From: Burkholderia oklahomensis C6786
GTDB lineage: Bacteria > Pseudomonadota > Gammaproteobacteria > Burkholderiales > Burkholderiaceae
NCBI RefSeq assembly: GCF_000959365.1
Contig: NZ_CP009556.1
Coordinates: 2,604,001 to 2,668,000, forward strand
Reading direction: 5' to 3'
DNA length: 64,000 bases
Positions within the stretch are counted from its first letter, which is position 1; the number at the start of each line of letters is the position of its first letter. Shown here in pieces: positions 23,548 through 31,248 of this stretch. The notes under the pieces were generated by a model, which made no database searches, was not told the origin of the DNA, and saw nothing but the letters and a program-made list of their open reading frames with translations. A program made the translations under genes and the position numbers.

Positions 23548-25815
23548 TTACAGCACCGCGACGACGCGCGCGCCGCCGGGCTCGGCCGCCGCGACCACCT
23601 GCCCTTCGACGCGCCGGAACGTCAGCGACACGCTGTCGTCGCCGACGCGCAGATCGTCGACCCGCAGCCAGTCGACGCCTTCCGGCAGCTCCGGCCGCTC
23701 GATCCGCACTTCGCCGCGCGCCGCGTCGACCGAGATGCCGAGGCACGCCTGCAGCATCATGAACGGCGCACCCGCCGCCCACGCCTGCGGCAGGCATGCG
23801 ACCGGATACGCGGTCGGCGGCTCGCCGCGCCGGCGCGGGAAGCCGCAGAAGAGCTCGGGCAGCCGCATGTCGAAGCTCACGGCCGCCTCGAACAGCGCGC
23901 GCAGCAGGTCGAGCACCGAGCGCTTGTCGCCGTAGCGCGCGAGGCCGCGCGCGGCGAGCGCGTTGTCGTGCGGCCAGACCGAGCCGTTGTGATACGCCAT
24001 CGGATTGAAGCGCGGCTGCCCGGCCGCGAGCGTGCGCACGCCCCAGCCGGTCCTGAACAGCGTCGTGCCGAGCACGCGCGCGACCGACTCGCCGCGGCTC
24101 TGCTCGGGCAGGCCGAATGCGAGCAGATGCGCGGCGTTCGACGCGAGCACGCGGCACAGCTCGCCGCGACCGTCGACCGCGATCCCGTAGAAGCCCGCTT
24201 CCGGCATCCAGAACAGCGTCTCGACCTGCTCGCGCAGCGTCTTCGCGCGCTGCGCGTAGCGCACGGTGTCGACCGCGTGGCCGCGCCGGCGCGAGAACTC
24301 CGACATCGCATCGAACGCCGCGCACGCGTACGCCTGCACTTCGACGAGCGCGATCGGCCCGATCGGAAAGCGGCCGTCCGCATGGAACACCGAATCCTGG
24401 CTGTCCTTCCAGCCCTGGTTCGCGAGACCGCGCGCGGACGTGCGCTGATAGTCGACCAAGCCGCGCGGATTGCGGTCGCAGACGCTCATCACCCATTGCG
24501 CGGCGCGCTCGAGCGCGGGCCACAGCTCGTCGATCAGCGCCTCGTCGCCGGTGTGCTCGAGATACGCGCCGGCGAGCACGACGAAGAGCGGCGTGGTGTC
24601 GACGCCGCCGTAGTAGAGCGCGAACGGCACTTCGCCCGTCGCCGCCATCTCGCTCCGGCGGAACTCGTGCATGATCTTGCCCGGCTCCGCGTCGCGAAAC
24701 GCGGACGTCTCGCGCGCCTGATGCTCGGCGAGAAAACGCAGCACGCCGCGCGCGAGCGACGGCTGCAGCCACAGCATCTGCAGCGACGTGATCACCGCGT
24801 CGCGGCCGAACGGCGTCGAGAACCACGGGATGCCCGCGTACGGATACGGGCCGGTTTCGAGCGACGTCGTCAAGAGGCCGAGGTCGGCGAGCGAGCGGTC
24901 GAGCCATGCGTTGAAAAGCGGATTGCTCGTGTGCACGCGCGCGATCGTGCGCCGCCGCTCGCGCATCGCGCGATGCACGTCGGAGAGCGCCTTGCGCAGC
25001 GCGCCGCGGCCCGTCGCGATGCACGGCCGCTGCGCGAACGCGCCGCCGCCCGGATGCGCCGCGCCGATGCGCGCCTCGACCGTCAGGTACAGCGATATGC
25101 ACGCCTGCGCGGCGATCGTCAGCGTGTAGTCGGCGCGATCGACCGACAGCGTGTCGGGCTTCGGCTCGAAGCCGATCTGCACGCTCCGCTCGACGGCGTC
25201 GAGCCCGTCGTAGCGCAGCTTGACCGCGCCCGCCTCGACGCACGGCGGCGCGACCGCGCCGCGCCGCTCGCGCCGCGATCCGCGCACTTCGAACATGTCC
25301 TTGAAGTCCGCGCCGAACGACACCGACAGCGGCACCTCGGCGTCGCTCGTGCCGTAATTCGTCAGCGTGAGCGCCTCGTACAGCACGTTGTCGGCGAGCA
25401 CCCGCATCCGCTCGATGTGGATCACGCCTTCGGGCGTCTCGCGGCCGCCGAGCGGCGGCAGCGGGCGGTTCGTCAGGTGCGCGGCGAACGACGCGTTGTC
25501 CACGCTCGTCGCGCCCGACAGCAGCGACGGCGCGCGGCCGCCGAACGTCAGCCGCCATTGCGACAGCACGCGCATGTCGTCGACGAAGAAACCGTCGTCG
25601 TGGCCGCCGATGTCGCCGAGCGCGTCGCTGACGACGAACGCATCGCCCGTCTTCAGCACGAACTGGCTGCCGCGCACGGCCGTCTGCGTGTCGGGCTCGG
25701 GCGCGATGAACGCGGGCGGGGACGGCGTCGCCGTCGTCTGCGCAGCGGTCGCGGGTGACGATGCGGACGCGGCCTGCGGCGCGCGCGGGGAAGAAGTGTC
25801 GGCTTGCCTCGGCAT
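23548..25815 (-). CDS. Glycogen-debranching-like amylo-alpha-1,6-glucosidase
   Basis: A 755-residue protein. After a ~45-residue Ala/Pro/Ser-rich start, the N-terminal debranching domain begins with VLKTGDAFVVSDALGDI and GFFVDDMRVLSQWRL; the C-terminal (alpha/alpha)6 catalytic domain shows WFSTPFGRDAVITSLQMLWLQ, ALYYGGVDTTPLFVVLAGAYL and GWKDSQDSVFHADGR. It should act on alpha-1,6 or related glucans. No glg or tre genes are adjacent. The start ATG 25815 has AGGAG six bases upstream; the longer frame has no such site. The Pro/Ser-rich start is unusual and may be a linker; no signal peptide is clear. Confidence 0.85.
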   Translation of the reverse strand: MPRQADTSSPRAPQAASASSPATAAQTTATPSPPAFIAPEPDTQTAVRGSQFVLKTGDAFVVSDALGDIGGHDDGFFVDDMRVLSQWRLTFGGRAPSLLSGATSVDNASFAAHLTNRPLPPLGGRETPEGVIHIERMRVLADNVLYEALTLTNYGTSDAEVPLSVSFGADFKDMFEVRGSRRERRGAVAPPCVEAGAVKLRYDGLDAVERSVQIGFEPKPDTLSVDRADYTLTIAAQACISLYLTVEARIGAAHPGGGAFAQRPCIATGRGALRKALSDVHRAMRERRRTIARVHTSNPLFNAWLDRSLADLGLLTTSLETGPYPYAGIPWFSTPFGRDAVITSLQMLWLQPSLARGVLRFLAEHQARETSAFRDAEPGKIMHEFRRSEMAATGEVPFALYYGGVDTTPLFVVLAGAYLEHTGDEALIDELWPALERAAQWVMSVCDRNPRGLVDYQRTSARGLANQGWKDSQDSVFHADGRFPIGPIALVEVQAYACAAFDAMSEFSRRRGHAVDTVRYAQRAKTLREQVETLFWMPEAGFYGIAVDGRGELCRVLASNAAHLLAFGLPEQSRGESVARVLGTTLFRTGWGVRTLAAGQPRFNPMAYHNGSVWPHDNALAARGLARYGDKRSVLDLLRALFEAAVSFDMRLPELFCGFPRRRGEPPTAYPVACLPQAWAAGAPFMMLQACLGISVDAARGEVRIERPELPEGVDWLRVDDLRVGDDSVSLTFRRVEGQVVAAAEPGGARVVAVL

Positions 25816-26028
25816 CGGAACTCCTGGGCTGGACGCGGCGCGCCGGGTGCGCCGCGTTTTCCGCACAGGATAGGACAGAACGCGTCGGGCGCGCAGCGTC
25901 GGCCGGGGCGCGATCATGCCGATCACGCGTATTTCGCCGATTTTGCGGTCTTTGGCGAGGCGCTGTCGGAGGGATTGGCGAGTCGAGGGATCGGCCGATC
26001 GATGGATCGACTGGGCTATGGGGCTATG

Positions 26029-26115
26029 GGGCTGCGGGCTGCGGGCTGCGGGCTGCGGGCTGCGGGCTGCGGGCTGCGGGCTGCGGGCTGCGGGCTGCGG
26101 GCTGCGGGCTGCGGG
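26029..26115. repeat. Heptanucleotide tandem repeat (GGGCTGC, 12 copies)
   Basis: Twelve perfect copies of GGGCTGC and a partial copy follow two GGGCTAT-like variants (26013-26028). The tract lies about 200 bp upstream of the debranching-like gene, whose start is at 25815, and about 370 bp upstream of the first gene of the redox locus. Such tracts vary in copy number by slippage. It does not lie in a supported gene. The rest of 25816-26481 is intergenic; its right part is AT-rich. Confidence 0.9.
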
Positions 26116-26406
26116 AAGATAGGTTAATGGGTCGATGCGCCGACACGGCGCCTGATCGACGTGCCTCCATGCGCCGACGGCCCCCACCGGCCGCGTCACC
26201 CGCCGCGCGAACGCGCCCGCCAGCCGACGCACTGCATGCTCACGCCCGGATCGGCAACGCGCGCCCACCGCGCGCTTTCATCTTCACCGATCCTTCCGAT
26301 CATTTCATTTTGATGTCGAAAATCCGACAAACAATAAACCCGAGCGCCTCTTAATTATTGAAAATTTACTTCGGCATTCGAATAGATATTAATCTCATTA
26401 TTTATA

Positions 26407-26420
26407 TTGATCTGCCTCAA
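26407..26420. promoter_or_regulatory. FNR/Anr-like box upstream of the redox locus
   Basis: TTGAT-CTGC-CTCAA differs in one position from the FNR/Anr consensus TTGAT-N4-ATCAA. It lies about 62 bp upstream of the first membrane-protein gene in an AT-rich promoter-like stretch, a normal place for activation. It suggests induction at low oxygen. Confidence 0.6.
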
Positions 26421-26481
26421 GGCAGAAAGCCCGCCGTCCGACACGATGAAAACGACACCCGCCACATGAACGGAGGCCATG

Positions 26482-27048
26482 ATGGAAATTTCGTTACGAG
26501 ACTTGCTGACGGTACTGCACGGAATGGGATTCGGCGCGTTGTTCATGCTCGCCTTTTCCGGCGCGCTCGCCGAACTCTATCGGATGTCCGCGCTCGGCGT
26601 GTCCGCCGTGCCCACGCCGCGCGAGCACCGGCTGCTGATGATCTATCTGTCGGCGATGGTGATCCTCGCGTGGGCAACGGTGTTTTCCGGCGCATACGTC
26701 GTCTATCCGTGGTATCGCGCAGTGCCGCCCGCCGGCCTGACCGATCTCTCGAATTATCCGCAGCGTCTGTTGATGTCGAGCCGCGACACGTCGGGCTGGC
26801 ACAGCCTCGGGATGGAATGGAAGGAGCACGTCGCCTGGCTCGCGCCGATCGCGATGACGATGGTCGCCTACGTGTTCGGCAAGTACGGCCCCGCGCTCGG
26901 CAAGCAACGCCGGATTCGCAGCGCGGTGCTGGCATTCACCGTCGTCGCGTTCATCGCGACGGGCGTCGCGGGCGCATTCGGCGCGTTCCTCAACAAGTAC
27001 GCGCCGGTCCGTGGCGGCGCCGCCATCCATCTCATGACGGGAGAATGA
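26482..27048 (+). CDS. Four-helix integral membrane protein of the redox locus
   Basis: A 188-residue protein with four hydrophobic segments (near LTVLHGMGFGALFMLAFSG, LLMIYLSAMVILAWATVFS, VAWLAPIAMTMVAYVFG and VLAFTVVAFIATGVAGAFG). His14 and His118 could bind haem, but the family is not recognised. ATG 26482 is chosen because GGAGG lies five bases upstream; ATG 26479 is the alternative. Its stop overlaps a Met codon of the next frame (ATGA), so the next gene is likely coupled. The context of two c-type cytochrome genes downstream suggests a quinone-side electron carrier (inference). Confidence 0.75.
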   Translation: MEISLRDLLTVLHGMGFGALFMLAFSGALAELYRMSALGVSAVPTPREHRLLMIYLSAMVILAWATVFSGAYVVYPWYRAVPPAGLTDLSNYPQRLLMSSRDTSGWHSLGMEWKEHVAWLAPIAMTMVAYVFGKYGPALGKQRRIRSAVLAFTVVAFIATGVAGAFGAFLNKYAPVRGGAAIHLMTGE

Positions 27049-27050
27049 AG

Positions 27051-27491
27051 ATGCATACCTCTCATCCGCGCACCGCCGCGCAGCAGACCGCTGGCGCAGG
27101 ACAACGTCAGTCATCCGTCGTGAACGAGCCGGCGACCGCCTCGTCGCACGCGAACGCACCCGCTTCGGCCGACGTACTGCCGAACGGTCCGGCCGCCGCC
27201 GCCATTCTCGCAGCCGGCATCGGCTGCTTCGCGGTCGGGCTCTTCGCGCTCGCCGGCGACGCATTCCGCTCGATTGCGCATTTCTTCACGTTCTACAAAC
27301 CCACCGGGCCGCTTTCGGGCGTGACGACGAGCGCGATCGTCGTCTGGCTGCTGTCGTGGGCCGTGCTGTCGCGCTGGTGGAACGCGAAATCGGTCGCGCT
27401 CGGCCGCGTCACGGCCATCGCCTTCGTGCTGTTGACGTTCGGCATCCTGCTGACCTTCCCGCCGTTCATGGATCTGCTGCAGGGCAAGTAG
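27051..27491 (+). CDS. Membrane protein of the redox locus
   Basis: A 146-residue protein: an Ala/Ser/His-rich N-terminal stretch of ~45 residues, then three hydrophobic segments (ILAAGIGCFAVGLFALAG, VTTSAIVVWLLSWAVLS, VTAIAFVLLTFGILLTF). No motif is recognised. ATG 27051 follows GGGAG with seven bases; the in-frame ATG 27045 overlaps the upstream stop. It is the second gene of what looks like an operon with the preceding membrane gene. Role unknown, probably in the same electron-transfer system. Confidence 0.7.
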   Translation: MHTSHPRTAAQQTAGAGQRQSSVVNEPATASSHANAPASADVLPNGPAAAAILAAGIGCFAVGLFALAGDAFRSIAHFFTFYKPTGPLSGVTTSAIVVWLLSWAVLSRWWNAKSVALGRVTAIAFVLLTFGILLTFPPFMDLLQGK

Positions 27492-27594
27492 CCGCGTGCA
27501 TGTCGAGAGGAGCGTCGCGCTCCCTTCGACATGCTCGGCGCTTCGCTCGTCGTGTTGCGTAAACGCCAAAGCCCATGGCAACGACCTTCGACGG

Positions 27595-27608
27595 CTGATC
27601 CAAATCAA
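27595..27608. promoter_or_regulatory. Second FNR/Anr-like box, upstream of the haem-barrel gene
   Basis: CTGAT-CCAA-ATCAA matches TTGAT-N4-ATCAA except for the first base. It lies in the AT-rich gap 27492-27837, about 230 bp upstream of the haem-barrel gene start. A GTTCC/GGAAC dyad near 27780-27795 is closer to the gene. Two such boxes in one locus are unlikely to be chance, though I cannot compute the odds. Confidence 0.55.
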
Positions 27609-27837
27609 TTTCCATGAATGCGGCGCTCTTACATTCGAATCACCGATACCGATCGATTCATCGAACAATTAGTTAGCATCACGACTAATTTTAAAAAATC
27701 GAAATGATTTTGAAAGAAAATAGATAATTGCAAAGGACATCGGTAAAAACACCCATTGGAATGCCTAGTAAAAAAGGCTGTTCCTAAACGGGAACCTGTT
27801 CGACTAGCCCTAACGAGAAACAAGAAGGGGGGGCGGT

Positions 27838-29178
27838 ATGTTAAATCGCATCCGTCGCGGTCTCGCCGCAATACTCGCATGCGTGTCCGGGGTGCTGTTC
27901 CTGTCGAACGACGCCGCTGCGGTACCGGCGTTCGCGAGACAAACCGGGCTCGCCTGCGTCGCCTGTCACGTGAGCTTTCCGGAGCTCACGCCGTTCGGAC
28001 GCTTCTTCAAGCTGACGGGCTACACGCTGTCGAACAAGTTCACGATCCCGCTCGCGGGCATGGTGCAGCTATCGCAAACCAACACTCGTTCGATCGACAA
28101 CCGGAACTACGACTTCGTCCGCAATCAGGACGTCGTGCTGCAGCAGGCGAGCCTGTTCTACGGCGGCCGCATCGCGGGTCCGGTCGGCGCGTTCGCGCAG
28201 TGGACGTACGACGGCATCGCGCACCACAGCGGCATCGACAACACCGATATCCGCGCAGCCGGACATTTCACCCGCGACGACATCGACTTCATCTACGGCG
28301 TCACGGTCAACAACAACCCGACCGTCTCCGACGTCTGGAACAGCACGCCGGCGTTCGGCTATCCGTACGCGTCGAGCAGCGTATCGCTCACGCCGACGGC
28401 AAGCACGCTGATCGACGGCGGACTCGCGCAGCAGGTCGCGGGCTTCGCCGCATACGCGTTCTGGCAGCGCAGCATCTATGCGGAAGTCGGCTTATATCGG
28501 ACTGCCGATCAGATGTTCTCGGTGTTCCGCACCGGCCAGGACATCAGCACGCCGGGCGGCGTTAAGCGGCTGCGTGGCGCGAATCCGTACTGGCGCGTCG
28601 CGTACAACCGCGAATGGGGCCCGCATTCGCTGATGCTCGGCACGTTCGGCCTGATCGCGGACGTGTATCCGGACAACACGATGCCCGCGACGCCGACCGA
28701 CCGCTTCATCGACATCGCGCTCGACGCGCAATATCAATATCTGACGCTGTCGCACGCGTTCACGACGCAGCTCGCGTTCATCCACGAGAAGCAGAACTGG
28801 AGCGCGAGCTTCCCGAGCGGGGGCATCGGCGCGGGGCCGACGCCGGCCAATCCGACCGATCATCTGAACACGTTCAAGGCGAAGGCTTCGTACTACTACC
28901 AGCGCAAGTACGGCGCGACGCTCGCGTACTTCTCGACGACGGGCGACACCGATGCGGGGCTGTACGGCCCGACGCCCGTGACAGGCAGCGCGAACGGCAG
29001 TCCGGACACGCGAGGCGTCATCGCGGAGCTCGACTATCTGCCGCACCCGCAGGTGAAGCTGTCGCTGCAGTACACATGGTTCCTCAAGTTCAACGGGGCG
29101 CGCTTCAACTACGACGGCAACGGCCGAAACGCGAGCGACAACAACACGCTGTACTTCCTCGCGTGGTTCGTGTTCTGA
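27838..29178 (+). CDS. Outer-membrane beta-barrel-like protein with one c-type haem motif
   Basis: A 446-residue exported protein. A signal peptide (residues ~1-28, ending SNDAAA) is followed at once by a CxxCH haem site (C40-V-A-C43-H44), and then ~390 residues rich in aromatic and alternating polar residues, ending in Phe (LYFLAWFVF), which is the outer-membrane barrel signature. There is only one haem motif. The layout suggests a haem-bearing porin or electron conduit subunit; no family name is certain. It is followed 51 bp later by a dihaem cytochrome gene. The start follows AAGGGGGGGCGGT. The Anr-like box upstream supports low-oxygen control. Confidence 0.75.
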   Translation: MLNRIRRGLAAILACVSGVLFLSNDAAAVPAFARQTGLACVACHVSFPELTPFGRFFKLTGYTLSNKFTIPLAGMVQLSQTNTRSIDNRNYDFVRNQDVVLQQASLFYGGRIAGPVGAFAQWTYDGIAHHSGIDNTDIRAAGHFTRDDIDFIYGVTVNNNPTVSDVWNSTPAFGYPYASSSVSLTPTASTLIDGGLAQQVAGFAAYAFWQRSIYAEVGLYRTADQMFSVFRTGQDISTPGGVKRLRGANPYWRVAYNREWGPHSLMLGTFGLIADVYPDNTMPATPTDRFIDIALDAQYQYLTLSHAFTTQLAFIHEKQNWSASFPSGGIGAGPTPANPTDHLNTFKAKASYYYQRKYGATLAYFSTTGDTDAGLYGPTPVTGSANGSPDTRGVIAELDYLPHPQVKLSLQYTWFLKFNGARFNYDGNGRNASDNNTLYFLAWFVF

Positions 29179-29229
29179 GGTCGACCGAGCACATTCATCG
29201 CCAACCCGCTTGCCCCGCCGAGAACGATC

Positions 29230-29847
29230 ATGAAGAAGCTGCTTGTGTTACCGATGTGGGTCGCGGCGCTCGCCGCCGCGCTCGGCGGCTGGCCCGCCGT
29301 CTCCGCGCACGCGCAGGACGGCGCGCGGCTCGCCGCGCAGCTCTGCGCCGCCTGCCACGGCGCGCACGGCCGCAGCGAATCGCCGATGTTCCCGCGGCTC
29401 AGTGCGCAGACGAACGAGTATCTGACCGCGCAGCTCAAGGGCTTTCGCGAGCATGCGCGCGGCGAGACCGACGCGCGCGCGTACATGTGGGCCATCGCGT
29501 CGCAGCTCGACGACGCGACGATCGCGTCGATCGCCGACTACTACTCGCATCAGGAGCCGACGCCCGGCGAACCCGGCGATCCGGCGCTCGTCGCGAAGGG
29601 GCAGGACATCTTCGAGCATGGCGTGCCGGAACAAGGCACGCCGGCGTGCGCGTCGTGCCACGGGCAGAACGGGCAAGGCGTCGGCACGTTCCCGCGGCTC
29701 GCGGGGCAGCACGAAGCCTATCTGTTGCGGCAGATCGAGGTGTTCAAGAACGGCACGCGCGCGAATGCGCCCGTGATGAGCGCGGTTGCGCATACGCTGA
29801 ATACCGATCAGGCGAAGGCCGTCGCGGCGTGGTTGCAGTCGCGTTAG
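29230..29847 (+). CDS. Dihaem cytochrome c (c4/c553-like)
   Basis: A 205-residue periplasmic cytochrome with a signal peptide (residues ~1-28, ending AHAQ) and two CxxCH motifs, C39-A-A-C42-H43 and C140-A-S-C143-H144, each opening a domain of ~95 residues as in cytochrome c4. Met ligands are likely M86 (AYMWAIA) and the Met of PVMSAVA. It probably carries electrons to or from the haem-barrel protein encoded just upstream. It is the last gene of the locus. Confidence 0.9.
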   Translation: MKKLLVLPMWVAALAAALGGWPAVSAHAQDGARLAAQLCAACHGAHGRSESPMFPRLSAQTNEYLTAQLKGFREHARGETDARAYMWAIASQLDDATIASIADYYSHQEPTPGEPGDPALVAKGQDIFEHGVPEQGTPACASCHGQNGQGVGTFPRLAGQHEAYLLRQIEVFKNGTRANAPVMSAVAHTLNTDQAKAVAAWLQSR

Positions 29848-29889
29848 CGACGAACGGCGGGCGGACGGGCACTTGACGACACGGCCGAA

Positions 29890-30954
29890 TCAGCGATTCA
29901 GGCCGATATCGTCCGCGTCTTCGTCGCCGGCCTCGAACCCGCCCCGCCCCATCGCCGCGCCGGCGCCGCGCACCGCGCAGGTCAGCGGATCGTCGGCGAC
30001 CCGCGCGACGAGCCCCGTTTCGTCATAGAGCCGCTTGCCGAGATGCGCGAGCAGCGCGCCGCCGCCCGTCAGCACGATGCCGCGATCCGCGATATCCGTG
30101 ATGAGCTCGGGCGGCGCATTCTCGAGCGCGCCCTTCACCGCGCTCACCACCTGGTTCAGCGGCGCGGCGAGCGCGTCGGCGATGTCATGGTTGCTGAGCT
30201 GAATCGTGCGCGGCAGGCCGTCCGCGACGCTGCGCCCGACCGCGTGGATCGACTCCCGCGGCACCCGGTAGCTCGCGGCGCCGATCACCTTCTTCACGTG
30301 CTCGGCCGTATGCTCGCCGAGCAGCACGCCGTACACGTTGCGGACGTGATTGACGATCGCCGCGTCGAACTGGTCGCCGCCGACGCGGATCGCCTCGCGA
30401 TAGACAATCCCGCCGAGCGCGATCACCGCGACCTCGGTCGTGCCGCCGCCGATGTCGACGACCATCGACCCGACCGCCTCCATCACCGGCAGCCCCGCGC
30501 CGAGCGCGGCGGCGAGCGGCTCGCTGATCAGGCTGACCCGCGACGCGCCCGCCGCGAGCGCCGCCTCGCGGATCGCGCGCTGCTCGACCGCCGTCGCGTT
30601 CGACGGCACGCAGATCGTGAACTCGACGCGCCGCCCGAACAGCGAGCGCGCGTGCGACATGCCGACGAACTGCCGCATCATCTGCTCGGCCGCGTGATAG
30701 TTCGCGACGACACCGTGCCTGAGCGGCCTGACGGCCTCGAGATGCTCGGGCGAGCGCCCGAGGAGCGCCTTCGCCTGCTCGCCGACCGCCTCGACGCGCG
30801 CCTTCTCCGCCGGGCCGCCCCGCTTGCGGAAGCAGACGACCGACGGCTGATTCAGCACGACGCCGCGATCGCGGACGTAGATCTGCGTGCTCGCGGTGCC
30901 CGGATCGACCGCGACGTTATGCGCAAAGAACCTTCCGAGAAAGGGTGCCGCCAT
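29890..30954 (-). CDS. MreB-like actin paralogue
   Basis: A 354-residue member of the MreB/actin fold family. Phosphate loops are present: VDPGTASTQIYVRDRG (phosphate 1), MVVDIGGGTTEVAVIALGG (phosphate 2) and GIVLTGGGALLAHLGKRL (adenosine loop). The main MreB gene usually sits with mreC, mreD and rodA; here no such genes are near, so this is a second copy of unknown role. The start is ATG 30954 with GAGG eight bases upstream; the longer frame to 31038 has no family match. The C-terminus carries an acidic tail (EAGDEDADDIGLNR). It is divergent from the patatin-Omp85 gene. Confidence 0.85.
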   Translation of the reverse strand: MAAPFLGRFFAHNVAVDPGTASTQIYVRDRGVVLNQPSVVCFRKRGGPAEKARVEAVGEQAKALLGRSPEHLEAVRPLRHGVVANYHAAEQMMRQFVGMSHARSLFGRRVEFTICVPSNATAVEQRAIREAALAAGASRVSLISEPLAAALGAGLPVMEAVGSMVVDIGGGTTEVAVIALGGIVYREAIRVGGDQFDAAIVNHVRNVYGVLLGEHTAEHVKKVIGAASYRVPRESIHAVGRSVADGLPRTIQLSNHDIADALAAPLNQVVSAVKGALENAPPELITDIADRGIVLTGGGALLAHLGKRLYDETGLVARVADDPLTCAVRGAGAAMGRGGFEAGDEDADDIGLNR

Positions 30955-31248
30955 CGTGAAGCCTCTATCGAATCGAATGGAAGGATTTTGCGGATGCGTC
31001 GCCGGCCGCCCCCCGGGCCGGTTGCCGGCGACGAGCACAATCCACTCAGTCGCTTAGCGGCAGGATGCCTGAATACTTTAGGAGATTTCGTGAATTTTCT
31101 ATAGAGTGCCAGGCCGCTTTGCGCCGCCCGCCAGGGCGGTTCGCGACAACGCGTGGTCGCGGCCCGACAAAAGCGGTACTCTCTCGCTTTTGCCGATTCC
31201 GGATCGGCCCTCCCGATTGTTCAGTCCGATCACGCCATAGCAACCATA

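Noticed and set aside
26013..26127. Repeat-peptide ORFs across the GGGCTGC tract
   Set aside because: They are read-through of a 7-bp tandem repeat in all frames, without start sites or flanking coding signal.
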